NCBI GenBank assembly: GCA_001795245.1
Contig: MGOD01000100.1
Location: forward strand, 11,032 to 26,418
Reading direction: 5' to 3'
DNA from: Chloroflexi bacterium RBG_16_70_13
GTDB lineage: Bacteria > Chloroflexota > Limnocylindria > Limnocylindrales > CSP1-4
DNA: 15,387 nucleotides
In this document: in pieces, positions 1 to 5,825 of the stretch
Numbering within the stretch: position 1 is the first letter of the stretch
Layout of the letters: each line of letters opens with the position of its first letter
Position numbers and translations under genes: made by a program
Notes under the pieces: generated by a model
Told to the model about the DNA's origin: nothing
Database searches by the model: none
Seen by the model: only the letters and a program-made list of their open reading frames with translations

Positions 1-1467
1 CAGCCGATAGGCGGCCCGCGGGTCGAGCGGGACGGCGGCCGCGGCGTCGCTCGCGGACCGGAGGGACGCCTCCGCATCGGCGAGCGCGGCCGCGTGGGGC
101 GACGCGGCACCGCCGGTCGGGGCTGGGAGGGCCGCCCGGGCGTCGGCGAGGTCGGTCGCGGCCGCGCGGAGCTCGTCGGCCAGGCGCGACTCGTCCTCGC
201 GCACCGAGGTTGCCAGCTTGTCTACCGCATCGAGGAGGGTGGTGGCGCCAGCCACGCCCTCCTGGGCCGTCACGATCTCGTGGGCCGCCGTCCGCGGGTC
301 GCTCTTGTCGATGGCCGCGAGCCCGCGCTCGACCGCGTCACGGGCTCCGGTCAGGCCCTTGCGTGCCTCGGCGACGTTGCCCTTCACGGCGCTCCACGCC
401 GGTTCGGCGTATCGCCCGAGGTCAGCGAGCGTCGTCTCCGCAGCCGGCAGCCGCTGCTCCTGCGCCTCGACCTGCGCCGGCAGGCCGGCCAGGATCGCCG
501 GGGCGTTGCGCTCGAGGTTCCGCAGCTCGCCGATCCGGGCGGCCTGCCGATCGAGGGCCGCGCCGGCCCGCCGGCAGCGCTCGACGATGTCGTTGAGCAT
601 CGCCACCCGCGTCGGCGGGTCCTCCGGTTCGGCGTCGTCGAGCTTCTGGCGAACGCCGAACGCGGCTCGGAGCTCCTCGCGGGCCTCGACGATCGCGGTC
701 CTGAACGGCTTCGCCTCGTTCTCACCGAACTCGGCCTCGACGAAGCCGGCCTCCTGGTCGGCGGTCCGGGTCCGCTCGTCGATCGCGAGCAGCATCGCGT
801 TCGCTTCGCGTGCCACCTTGCCGGTCTGGCGGTCCCGCTCCTCGGCCTCGCGCCGGGACGAGAGCCGGGACAGGAGCCAGCCGGCGACGATGACGATGCC
901 GCCGGCGAGCAGGAGCAGGCCGAGGATCAGGCCGACGTCGATCCCGCCGATTCCGCCGTGCGCGTCGGGCGACGTCGAGGTCGGCGCGGGACTCGGGGCC
1001 GTCGAGGCCGCCTCGCCGAGCGCCTTCGCCGTCACGATTGCCGCTCCGCCGAAATCGCCGTCACGCAACGCCGGCTCGAGGCTGTCGGCGATGATCGAGT
1101 CGAGCTCCCGATCGGTGACCTCGTCGTCGAGCCGATCGGAGATCCAGATTGCGTCGGTCCGGTCGTCGATCGCGACGACCAGCAGCGCGTCGTCGGCGCC
1201 GAGCGAGTTGACCCTCGCCGTCTCGTCGGCGAACTCCGTGACCGTCAGGTCCTCGGTGGTGCTGACGAACAGCACGAACAGCTGGATGCCCTCGTCGCGG
1301 AGCAGGTCGTCGAGCGCGGCCTCAACCTGTCCGGTGTCGCCGCCGAGAACCCCAACCTCGTCGGTTACCGCCCCCTGCAGACGAGGCGGGCTGACGGCCA
1401 GGGCGGTCGACGCGCAGGCGAGCGCCAGGACGGCGGCTGCGAGCGCGGGAAGTCGAGGGCTTCGCAT
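1..1467 (-). CDS. TPM-domain membrane protein with long coiled-coil region (3' end outside window)
   Basis: The frame stays open from ATG at 1467 to the left edge, giving 489 residues without a stop, so the C-terminus is missing. Residues 1-24 form a signal peptide ending in an ALA-type cleavage site. Residues about 30-150 look like a TPM (YgcG/Psb32-type) domain: they open with a VTDEVGVLG-like segment, followed by alternating hydrophobic strands and acidic loops (ALLVVAIDDRTDAIWIS near 94-110). A Pro/Ser/Thr linker (155-170) leads to one membrane segment at about 177-199, then RLSSRREAEE and a long Ala/Glu/Arg-rich helical part with heptad character. This layout resembles actinobacterial TPM proteins such as mycobacterial Rv2345. 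The outward-facing TPM domain and cytoplasmic coiled coil are inferred. TPM domains are linked to phosphatase or photosystem-repair roles elsewhere; the role here is unknown. It probably has its own promoter, since a terminator separates it from the upstream gene. Confidence 0.8.
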   Translation of the reverse strand, partial: MRSPRLPALAAAVLALACASTALAVSPPRLQGAVTDEVGVLGGDTGQVEAALDDLLRDEGIQLFVLFVSTTEDLTVTEFADETARVNSLGADDALLVVAIDDRTDAIWISDRLDDEVTDRELDSIIADSLEPALRDGDFGGAAIVTAKALGEAASTAPSPAPTSTSPDAHGGIGGIDVGLILGLLLLAGGIVIVAGWLLSRLSSRREAEERDRQTGKVAREANAMLLAIDERTRTADQEAGFVEAEFGENEAKPFRTAIVEAREELRAAFGVRQKLDDAEPEDPPTRVAMLNDIVERCRRAGAALDRQAARIGELRNLERNAPAILAGLPAQVEAQEQRLPAAETTLADLGRYAEPAWSAVKGNVAEARKGLTGARDAVERGLAAIDKSDPRTAAHEIVTAQEGVAGATTLLDAVDKLATSVREDESRLADELRAAATDLADARAALPAPTGGAASPHAAALADAEASLRSASDAAAAVPLDPRAAYRL

Positions 1468-1505
1468 GCTCCCGGTCTGGCGGACACGAAACTGGGGACG
1501 CGTCC

Positions 1506-1511
1506 ATCCTA
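1506..1511 (-). promoter_or_regulatory. possible -10 box for the TPM gene
   Basis: On the minus strand TAGGAT lies just after the terminator hairpin of the upstream gene and about 38 nt before the TPM start codon, predicting a leader of roughly 30 nt. I see no convincing -35 hexamer at 16-18 nt. The nearest purine run before the start (GGGAG) is too close to the ATG to be a normal Shine-Dalgarno. Confidence 0.3.
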
Positions 1512-1535
1512 GTCGTGAACGCCCGGAAGGGCAGG

Positions 1536-1568
1536 GACGCTCGGCCCGAACGGGTCGGGCCGAGCGTC
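1536..1568 (-). terminator. strong hairpin terminator after the repeat-protein gene
   Basis: Perfect 14-bp inverted repeat: GACGCTCGGCCCGA (1536-1549), a 5-nt loop, and its exact complement at 1555-1568. It lies 43 nt beyond the stop codon of the repeat-protein gene (minus strand) and before the TPM promoter region. On the minus strand it is followed by the pyrimidine-rich CCTGCCCTTCC rather than a clean U-tract, common for terminators in very GC-rich genomes. It should insulate the two genes. Confidence 0.75.
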
Positions 1569-1611
1569 AGTCACGACGAGTGCTGCGGCCGGCCGGAGGG
1601 CGTGCGAACGG

Positions 1612-3477
1612 TCAGGCCGGGTCGACGACGAAGTACGTGAATTCGACCGCGCTGGTGGCGGGACCGGTGAGGTGGACCGTGAAGCCGGTGAGGGGATCGC
1701 GATCGACCCAGGCGAGCGCCACCCCAGCGTCGCCAAGCAGCGTGACCGAGATGTGGCTCGAATCTCCGACCACGCCGTTGGGGACCGTGACGCTGCTCGC
1801 TTCGGAGGCGATCGATCCACTGCCGACCGACGAGAACCGGGACCGGCCCTCGACGAGGAGTCCGATATTGCCGACGGCGTGGACGGCGGCACCAGGCCCG
1901 GCGTCGGTGCGCCGTGCGAAGAGCGCGTCGCCCTCGGCGCTGCCATCGTGGTGACCGAACAGGGCGAAGCCCGTCCCGTCGTCGTGCTTGTAGGCGGCGA
2001 CCGCGGCGCCGTGGCCGGGGCCAGTGCGATTCGAGATGATCGAATCGCCTTCTCCGTCACCGGTCCGACTGGCCTCGATCGCGTGGCCCGGGGCCGGGCT
2101 GTCGTTCTCGCCACGGAGGCCGGTTCCGCCGCCGTCGCCGGTGCGCGTGCCGACGAGGCCATTGCCTTCGCCGGAGCCTTCCCGAAGACCTCGCAGGGCC
2201 GAGCCAGGCGACCCGCCAGACCGTACGCTCAGGATCGAGTCCGCGTACTCGCCGGACTCGGACTCGTTGAAGGCCTCGATCGCAGAGCCGTGACCGGTCC
2301 CCTCGCGGCGGACCGTCAGTCCATGCCCGAAGGCCTCCCCTTGGCGAAGCGCGACGATGGCATTGCCGCTCGCGCCGTCCCGGATGACGTGCAGGGCGTG
2401 CTGGTCGTCCATGGCGCTCACGTTCTCGATCCAGGCGCCGGCGCCACCACCCTCTTCGTTGCGGCGGGCCCAGAGGGCGTGTCCGTAACCGGCGCCAACC
2501 CGATGGGCGGCGAGACCCTGACCGTCGGCGTCGCCGGCGCGCTGGACCTCGATCGCATCGCCCGCGCCACCATCGTGATAGGCCCGAACAGCTGAACCCG
2601 CGCCGGACCCGTGGCGTTCGCCATTGACGCCCTGACCCGGTCCTCCGTCGTGCCTGGCGCCCGAGAGTCCGTCGCCGTAACCGACGTCCCCGTAGCGTTC
2701 GGTATGGATGGCGTGGCCGTCTCCGTCCCCGCTTCGGTTCGCGTAGATCGCATTCCCGGGTCCGCCGGCCTCCCGGAACGCCGCGACGGCGTTCCCGTCC
2801 CCGGACCCGCCGCGGAACGCGTCAACGCCGTTACCGACGCCGTCCTCGATCCGCACACCGAGGACGCCGTCGCCAGAGCCCGACCCGGAGCGGATGCCGA
2901 TCACTCCGTGACCACCACCGGCGTCGAACCGCTCGGCGCGGATGGCGTCGCCGTAGACGTTGTCGGCGTGGCGTTCGGCCATGATTGCGTGGCCGTCCTC
3001 GTCGCCGTCGCGATGGGCGAAGATGGAGTGACCGGTCCCGCCCGGCTCGCGGAAGGCGACGATGGCGTTGCCGTCACCCCCGCCGCTCCGGAACGCCCCG
3101 AGGCCGTTGCCGTTGCCGGTGCCGGTGCGTTCGGCGATGACGCCCGTGCCGTTCGCCCCGTTCGATCGGATGGCGCGGACCGCCGCACCGTCCTGGCCGC
3201 CACTCCGCTCGGCGAGGACCGCGGTACCGGCCGAGCCGCTCGAGTTCGTCGCCTTGACCGCCGGCGCCTGCGTGTTGCTCGAGAACGTGGCGGTGTTCGG
3301 GGGTGCTGCGAGCACGTTCGCGGGACCGGACAGGGCCACCGCGGCAGCACCTGCCCCCGCGCCCGCGACCGCCGCCAAGAACGCGCGTCGGTCGCGTGGT
3401 CGGGCCATCACGTCGGACGCATTCGCGTCACTAGCCGCAGCCTCATCTTGGATCTGCCTGGTGGAAGCCCGGGACAT
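1612..3477 (-). CDS. Tat-exported 13-residue-repeat (beta-solenoid-like) surface protein
   Basis: 621 residues. The ATG at 3477 is chosen because AGGAGG sits 8 nt upstream; the frame is open 53 codons further but without such a site. Residues 25-58 are a twin-arginine signal: DRRAFLAA (R30, R31), a hydrophobic Ala/Gly stretch and cleavage near NVLA-APP. From about residue 84 to 541 there are about 35 tandem units of 13 residues (a few of 12, 14 or 15) with pattern G-x-[AGS]-[IVL]-x-[AGV]-x-R-x-G-x-G-x. Residues about 542-621 form a non-repetitive, strand-rich cap ending in EFTYFVVDPA. The repeat-plus-cap layout resembles GxGVxGxS-type repeat proteins of several phyla that end in a similar beta domain; from memory, none has a firm function. 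Folded export through Tat and a surface or secreted location are inferred. No LPXTG motif, lipobox or C-terminal membrane anchor is visible. Flanked by its own promoter and terminator. Confidence 0.85.
   Translation of the reverse strand: MSRASTRQIQDEAAASDANASDVMARPRDRRAFLAAVAGAGAGAAAVALSGPANVLAAPPNTATFSSNTQAPAVKATNSSGSAGTAVLAERSGGQDGAAVRAIRSNGANGTGVIAERTGTGNGNGLGAFRSGGGDGNAIVAFREPGGTGHSIFAHRDGDEDGHAIMAERHADNVYGDAIRAERFDAGGGHGVIGIRSGSGSGDGVLGVRIEDGVGNGVDAFRGGSGDGNAVAAFREAGGPGNAIYANRSGDGDGHAIHTERYGDVGYGDGLSGARHDGGPGQGVNGERHGSGAGSAVRAYHDGGAGDAIEVQRAGDADGQGLAAHRVGAGYGHALWARRNEEGGGAGAWIENVSAMDDQHALHVIRDGASGNAIVALRQGEAFGHGLTVRREGTGHGSAIEAFNESESGEYADSILSVRSGGSPGSALRGLREGSGEGNGLVGTRTGDGGGTGLRGENDSPAPGHAIEASRTGDGEGDSIISNRTGPGHGAAVAAYKHDDGTGFALFGHHDGSAEGDALFARRTDAGPGAAVHAVGNIGLLVEGRSRFSSVGSGSIASEASSVTVPNGVVGDSSHISVTLLGDAGVALAWVDRDPLTGFTVHLTGPATSAVEFTYFVVDPA
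1855..3228 (-). repeat. tandem 39-bp coding repeat array (about 35 units)
   Basis: In-frame array encoding the 13-residue units of the exported repeat protein (residues 84-541). Typical units read GNAIVAFREPGGT, GNAVAAFREAGGP and GHAIEASRTGDGE. The units have diverged at DNA level, but Gly at position 1, an aliphatic residue at 4 and Arg at 8 are kept. Units 7 and 14 are both 14 residues long (ending VY and GY). The opposite strand also lacks stops over much of the array, producing long antisense open frames that are artefacts. Confidence 0.9.
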
Positions 3478-3485
3478 GACTCTTC

Positions 3486-3491
3486 CCTCCT
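3486..3491 (-). promoter_or_regulatory. perfect Shine-Dalgarno deciding the repeat-protein start
   Basis: AGGAGG on the minus strand lies 8 nt before the ATG at 3477. It is the strongest ribosome-binding site in the window and fixes the start so that the Tat signal is N-terminal. Most other genes here lack such a site. Confidence 0.85.
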
Positions 3492-3645
3492 CGGATGCAC
3501 CGCTCGGTGTACCGGCACGACGCGCGAGGCCGTGGGACGTTACGGTCTCGGCCAGCCAGCCGGCTCGCGGGGCTAGTTCCTGGGCCAGGCCACCGGCGCT
3601 CTCCTCCGCGTGCGATGCCCCCCCGCCGGGCTCCAAGTTCGGGCC

Positions 3646-3674
3646 GATATATCACATCCCGACCTATGTGTCAT
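3646..3674 (-). promoter_or_regulatory. sigma70-like promoter for the repeat-protein gene
   Basis: On the minus strand, ATGACA (3674-3669, five of six matches to TTGACA), a spacer of exactly 17 nt, then TATATC (3651-3646). It sits in a short AT-richer island within very GC-rich DNA. The predicted transcript starts near 3639, leaving an untranslated leader of about 160 nt before the start at 3477. Confidence 0.5.
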
Positions 3675-3787
3675 CAGCCAGCGCAGAATCTGGTGCGCGC
3701 ACGCACCGGCGTCGACGCGGCCGGCATCGACAGGCGGCTGCCCGGTCGAGCGACTGGGATGTGAAGCGAGTGCCCTGTCCCGCCGGG

Positions 3788-3793
3788 TATCCT
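3788..3793 (+). promoter_or_regulatory. -10 box implying a leaderless ADA-like transcript
   Basis: TATCCT is followed by 8 nt and then the ATG at 3802, so transcription would start at or within a base or two of the start codon. There is no Shine-Dalgarno in between and no clear -35. The same TAnCCT-to-start geometry appears upstream of two other genes in the window. Confidence 0.45.
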
Positions 3794-3801
3794 CCGCGTT
3801 G

Positions 3802-4857
3802 ATGGTCCGCCACCTGTCCCGGTCGATCCCGCTCGCCGAGCTCCACTGCCACCTCGGCGCGGCGGTGACCCCGGCGATCATGTGGGGGATCGCCCACTCG
3901 CAGGGCATCAAGCTCCCGACGAAGGACTACTGGGAGTTCCGCGAGCTCATCACGGTCAAGCCCCACGGCACGAAGTCGTTCGACGGCTACCTCCAGCTCT
4001 TCCACTGGACCGAGCTCATCCAGAGCTCGCCGCTGGCGGTCGAGCGGAGCGTCTACGAGGTCGTCGGCGGGGCGTACCGCAAGAACAACGTCACGACGAT
4101 GGAGCTCCGCTTCAACCCGATGAAGCGGAACCGGGGCGGTGAGCAGGACCTCGACCACATCATTGCCGCGGCCGTCCGGGGCATGGACCGGGCGACCCTC
4201 GAGTACCCGATCAAGCCGGGCCTGATCTTCTGTCTCGACCGCGCCTTTCCCTACGAGCTCAACGAGATCATCGTCGAGAAGGCGATCGCCTGGCGCGATC
4301 GGGGCGTCGTCGGCGTCGATATCGCCGGGCCGGAGTCGGGCACCTTCCGGGTGGCCGAGTACCGGAAGCTGTTCCGGCGAGCCCGCCAGTTCGGCCTCGG
4401 GATCACCGTCCATACCGGCGAGGCCGGGCCGGTCGAGGAGGTCGCCCGGGTCGTCGAGCTCCTGGAGCCGGACCGGATCGGGCACGGCGTCAAGGCCGCC
4501 TACGACCCACGGGCGATGGCGATGATCCGGGAACGGGGCATCGTCCTGGAGATCTGCCCGACCTCGAACCTCAATACCAGGGTCGTCTCGGGCTGGGACG
4601 AGATCCGCTGGATCTTCGACACGTTCCGCCGCAACGGCGTCAGGTTCACGATCTCGACCGACGGTCCCGAGATGCTCAAGACCTACATTCGCGACGAGCT
4701 GGCGACGCTGGGGCGGCTCGGGATCCTCTCGGTCGAGGAGCAGGAGCAGGCAGCGGCAACCGCTATGGCCGCCTCGTTCGTCCCGAACGTCTCCGACGTG
4801 CCGCTGCCGGTTCGCCAGCCCGCCACCCGCGAAGCCGTGGAGCGCGAGGAGGCCTGA
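3802..4857 (+). CDS. adenosine deaminase-like metal-dependent hydrolase with altered substrate site
   Basis: 351 residues, the usual length for the adenosine/adenine/aminodeoxyfutalosine deaminase family, which hydrolyses the amino group of purines using Zn2+. Metal and catalytic residues are present: H15 and H17 (ELHCHLGA), H204 and E207 (HTGE), H228 (RIGHG) and D287 (ISTDGPE). MELRFNP (100-106), GVDIAG (171-176) and CPTSN (252-256) are also typical. Two conserved positions differ: the Asp of the HLDG motif is Gly19, and the second Asp of the STDD motif is Gly288. In mammalian ADA these Asp residues contact the ribose 5'-OH and purine N7, so adenosine may not be the substrate. The start at 3802 is chosen because the family N-terminus (IPLAELHCHL) begins just after it and a -10 box abuts it; the frame is open further upstream without homology. 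It stands alone on its strand and converges on the SufR-like gene. Confidence 0.88.
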   Translation: MVRHLSRSIPLAELHCHLGAAVTPAIMWGIAHSQGIKLPTKDYWEFRELITVKPHGTKSFDGYLQLFHWTELIQSSPLAVERSVYEVVGGAYRKNNVTTMELRFNPMKRNRGGEQDLDHIIAAAVRGMDRATLEYPIKPGLIFCLDRAFPYELNEIIVEKAIAWRDRGVVGVDIAGPESGTFRVAEYRKLFRRARQFGLGITVHTGEAGPVEEVARVVELLEPDRIGHGVKAAYDPRAMAMIRERGIVLEICPTSNLNTRVVSGWDEIRWIFDTFRRNGVRFTISTDGPEMLKTYIRDELATLGRLGILSVEEQEQAAATAMAASFVPNVSDVPLPVRQPATREAVEREEA

Positions 4858-4934
4858 GGCCCCGCCGCGACGAGGCGCTTTCGCTGGGGATCGCGCCAGG
4901 GCACGCGGCTCGAACCGAGCGCTGCGCCGGCGGC

Positions 4935-5684
4935 TCAGTCCCCGGCGCGGGTCTCCACCCGGAAGGTGCACGACCGGTCGCCCGATGCAATGTGCGTCTC
5001 GCGCACGACATCGGCGCCGAGGACCTCGCGGAAGAGGGCAAGCTCGGCCTCGCAGCACGAGCCAGCCTCACGGGCCAGGTGGAAGATCGCGCAGTTGTGC
5101 TCGCGGAGTCGGATCGTCCCGTCCGACGCCACGATCGCCTCGGCGAGGTAGCCGGCGCCGTCCTGGATCACGGCGAGCTCCCGAACCCGGTCGGCGAGTG
5201 GGGCATCGGCCGCGACCCGCGCGGCGAGCTGCTCCCGGAGGCGGGCTCCGAGCTGCTGGCGGCGTGCGGCGAACACCTCCTCGACGAGGTCCTGCCCGCC
5301 GACCGAGGCGATCGCGTCGAGGAGTGCCGAGGCGAAGCCGTTGTAGTCGGCCGGGAAGAGGTCCTGGGCGTCGGGCGTCACGTCGTAGAGGTGGCGCGGC
5401 CGGCCGACCCCATGACGCTCGATGGCGTGGGCGACGAGCCCGGCCTGCTCCAGCGCGTGGAGCTGCTGGAGGACGCCGGTCCGGCTGGCGCCGAGGTGGG
5501 TCGCCAGGCCGTCGGGCGACATCGGGCCGCGCTGGCGGAGGTTGACGAGGATCGCCCGGCGGAGCGTCGAGGGCGAGGGGCTCGCGACCGATCCAGCCAC
5601 GCCTGCGCCCGGCAGGCGCCCGATCGCCGAGACGGCGACGCTGTCGCGAAGGTCGGCGTCGGGGCTCGGGACGGTCTCCGACAT
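4935..5684 (-). CDS. SufR-like winged-helix regulator with Cys cluster
   Basis: 249 residues. After a low-complexity N-terminus (1-38), residues about 40-103 form a winged helix: TLRRAILVNLRQRG, then SPDGLATHLGASRTGVLQQL as helix-turn-helix, then GRPRHLYDVT as wing. The C-terminal half contains HNCAIFHLAREAGSCCEAE and SGDRSCTFRV, giving C198, C210, C211 and C239. This order matches the [Fe-S]-binding part of SufR-type regulators, which repress suf cluster-assembly genes when holding a cluster. Iron-sulfur or redox sensing is inferred from that pattern. No suf gene lies in the window. The gene is divergent from the acyl-CoA dehydrogenase across 141 bp, so it may control that gene, itself, or distant targets. 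A -10 box 6 nt from the ATG suggests a leaderless transcript. Its end faces the ADA-like gene, 77 nt away. Confidence 0.82.
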   Translation of the reverse strand: MSETVPSPDADLRDSVAVSAIGRLPGAGVAGSVASPSPSTLRRAILVNLRQRGPMSPDGLATHLGASRTGVLQQLHALEQAGLVAHAIERHGVGRPRHLYDVTPDAQDLFPADYNGFASALLDAIASVGGQDLVEEVFAARRQQLGARLREQLAARVAADAPLADRVRELAVIQDGAGYLAEAIVASDGTIRLREHNCAIFHLAREAGSCCEAELALFREVLGADVVRETHIASGDRSCTFRVETRAGD

Positions 5685-5690
5685 GCGGGG

Positions 5691-5699
5691 AGGCTAGCA
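5691..5699 (-). promoter_or_regulatory. extended -10 box for the SufR-like gene
   Basis: On the minus strand TGCTAGCCT (TG extension plus TAGCCT) is followed by 6 nt and the ATG at 5684, predicting a leaderless mRNA. There is no recognisable -35. It is a near copy of the element driving the divergent dehydrogenase gene (TGCTACCCT). Confidence 0.5.
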
Positions 5700-5722
5700 G
5701 GAAACGCCGGTTGCGGTCGTCG

Positions 5723-5747
5723 GCCGGCCCGGTCGCCACCGGCCGGC
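5723..5747. promoter_or_regulatory. imperfect inverted repeat in the divergent promoter region
   Basis: GCCGGCCCGGT (5723-5733), spacer CGCC, then ACCGGCCGGC (5738-5747). The arms are complementary apart from one extra C. It lies between the two divergent -10 boxes, where an operator for the SufR-like regulator could sit. It is built only from G/C-rich runs, so chance similarity is a real possibility. Confidence 0.25.
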
Positions 5748-5810
5748 AAAGGTGGCCGCGGGAAGGCTCCCACGTGCGTGGCCGAGCGACGGCGCCCCGC
5801 CGGCCCGGCC

Positions 5811-5819
5811 TGCTACCCT
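5811..5819 (+). promoter_or_regulatory. extended -10 box for the acyl-CoA dehydrogenase gene
   Basis: TGCTACCCT is followed by 6 nt and the GTG at 5826, again predicting a leaderless transcript. No Shine-Dalgarno fits in the gap. This supports GTG 5826 as the start, although the frame is open upstream to 4992. Confidence 0.5.
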
Positions 5820-5825
5820 CCGGCC

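Larger units (their letters stand above)
3478..3801. other. divergent intergenic region between repeat protein and ADA-like gene
   Basis: 324 bp with no supported gene. Toward the repeat protein it holds a sigma70-like promoter (3646-3674), a leader of about 160 nt with a small inverted repeat CACCG-CT-CGGTG (3498-3509), and a perfect Shine-Dalgarno. Toward the deaminase-like gene it holds only a -10-like TATCCT next to the start codon. Open frames crossing it lack initiation signals and I do not call them. Confidence 0.7.

Noticed and set aside
94..1512. 472-codon open frame on the plus strand
   Set aside because: It is antisense to the TPM gene, is Arg/Gly-rich with no domain, and owes its openness to GC-rich codon use on the other strand.
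1855..3228. CRISPR-like periodic repeat
   Set aside because: The period is 39 bp without spacers; units are diverged and in frame with a protein consensus.
1672..3576. Two long plus-strand frames across the repeat array, one resembling a repetitive protein
   Set aside because: The periodicity is the mirror of the 39-bp array. The minus strand has the promoter, Shine-Dalgarno, Tat signal and terminator.
4908..4920. GCTCG-AAC-CGAGC hairpin between the ADA-like and SufR-like genes as a terminator
   Set aside because: The stem is only 5 bp with no U-tract; too weak to call.
3664..5058. 464-codon minus-strand frame opposite the ADA-like gene
   Set aside because: No start signal and Asp/Arg/Leu-biased shadow composition; the plus strand carries all family motifs.
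4992..5825. Long N-terminal extension of the acyl-CoA dehydrogenase frame
   Set aside because: It is antisense to the SufR-like gene. The family N-terminus begins at GTG 5826 with a -10 box immediately before it.
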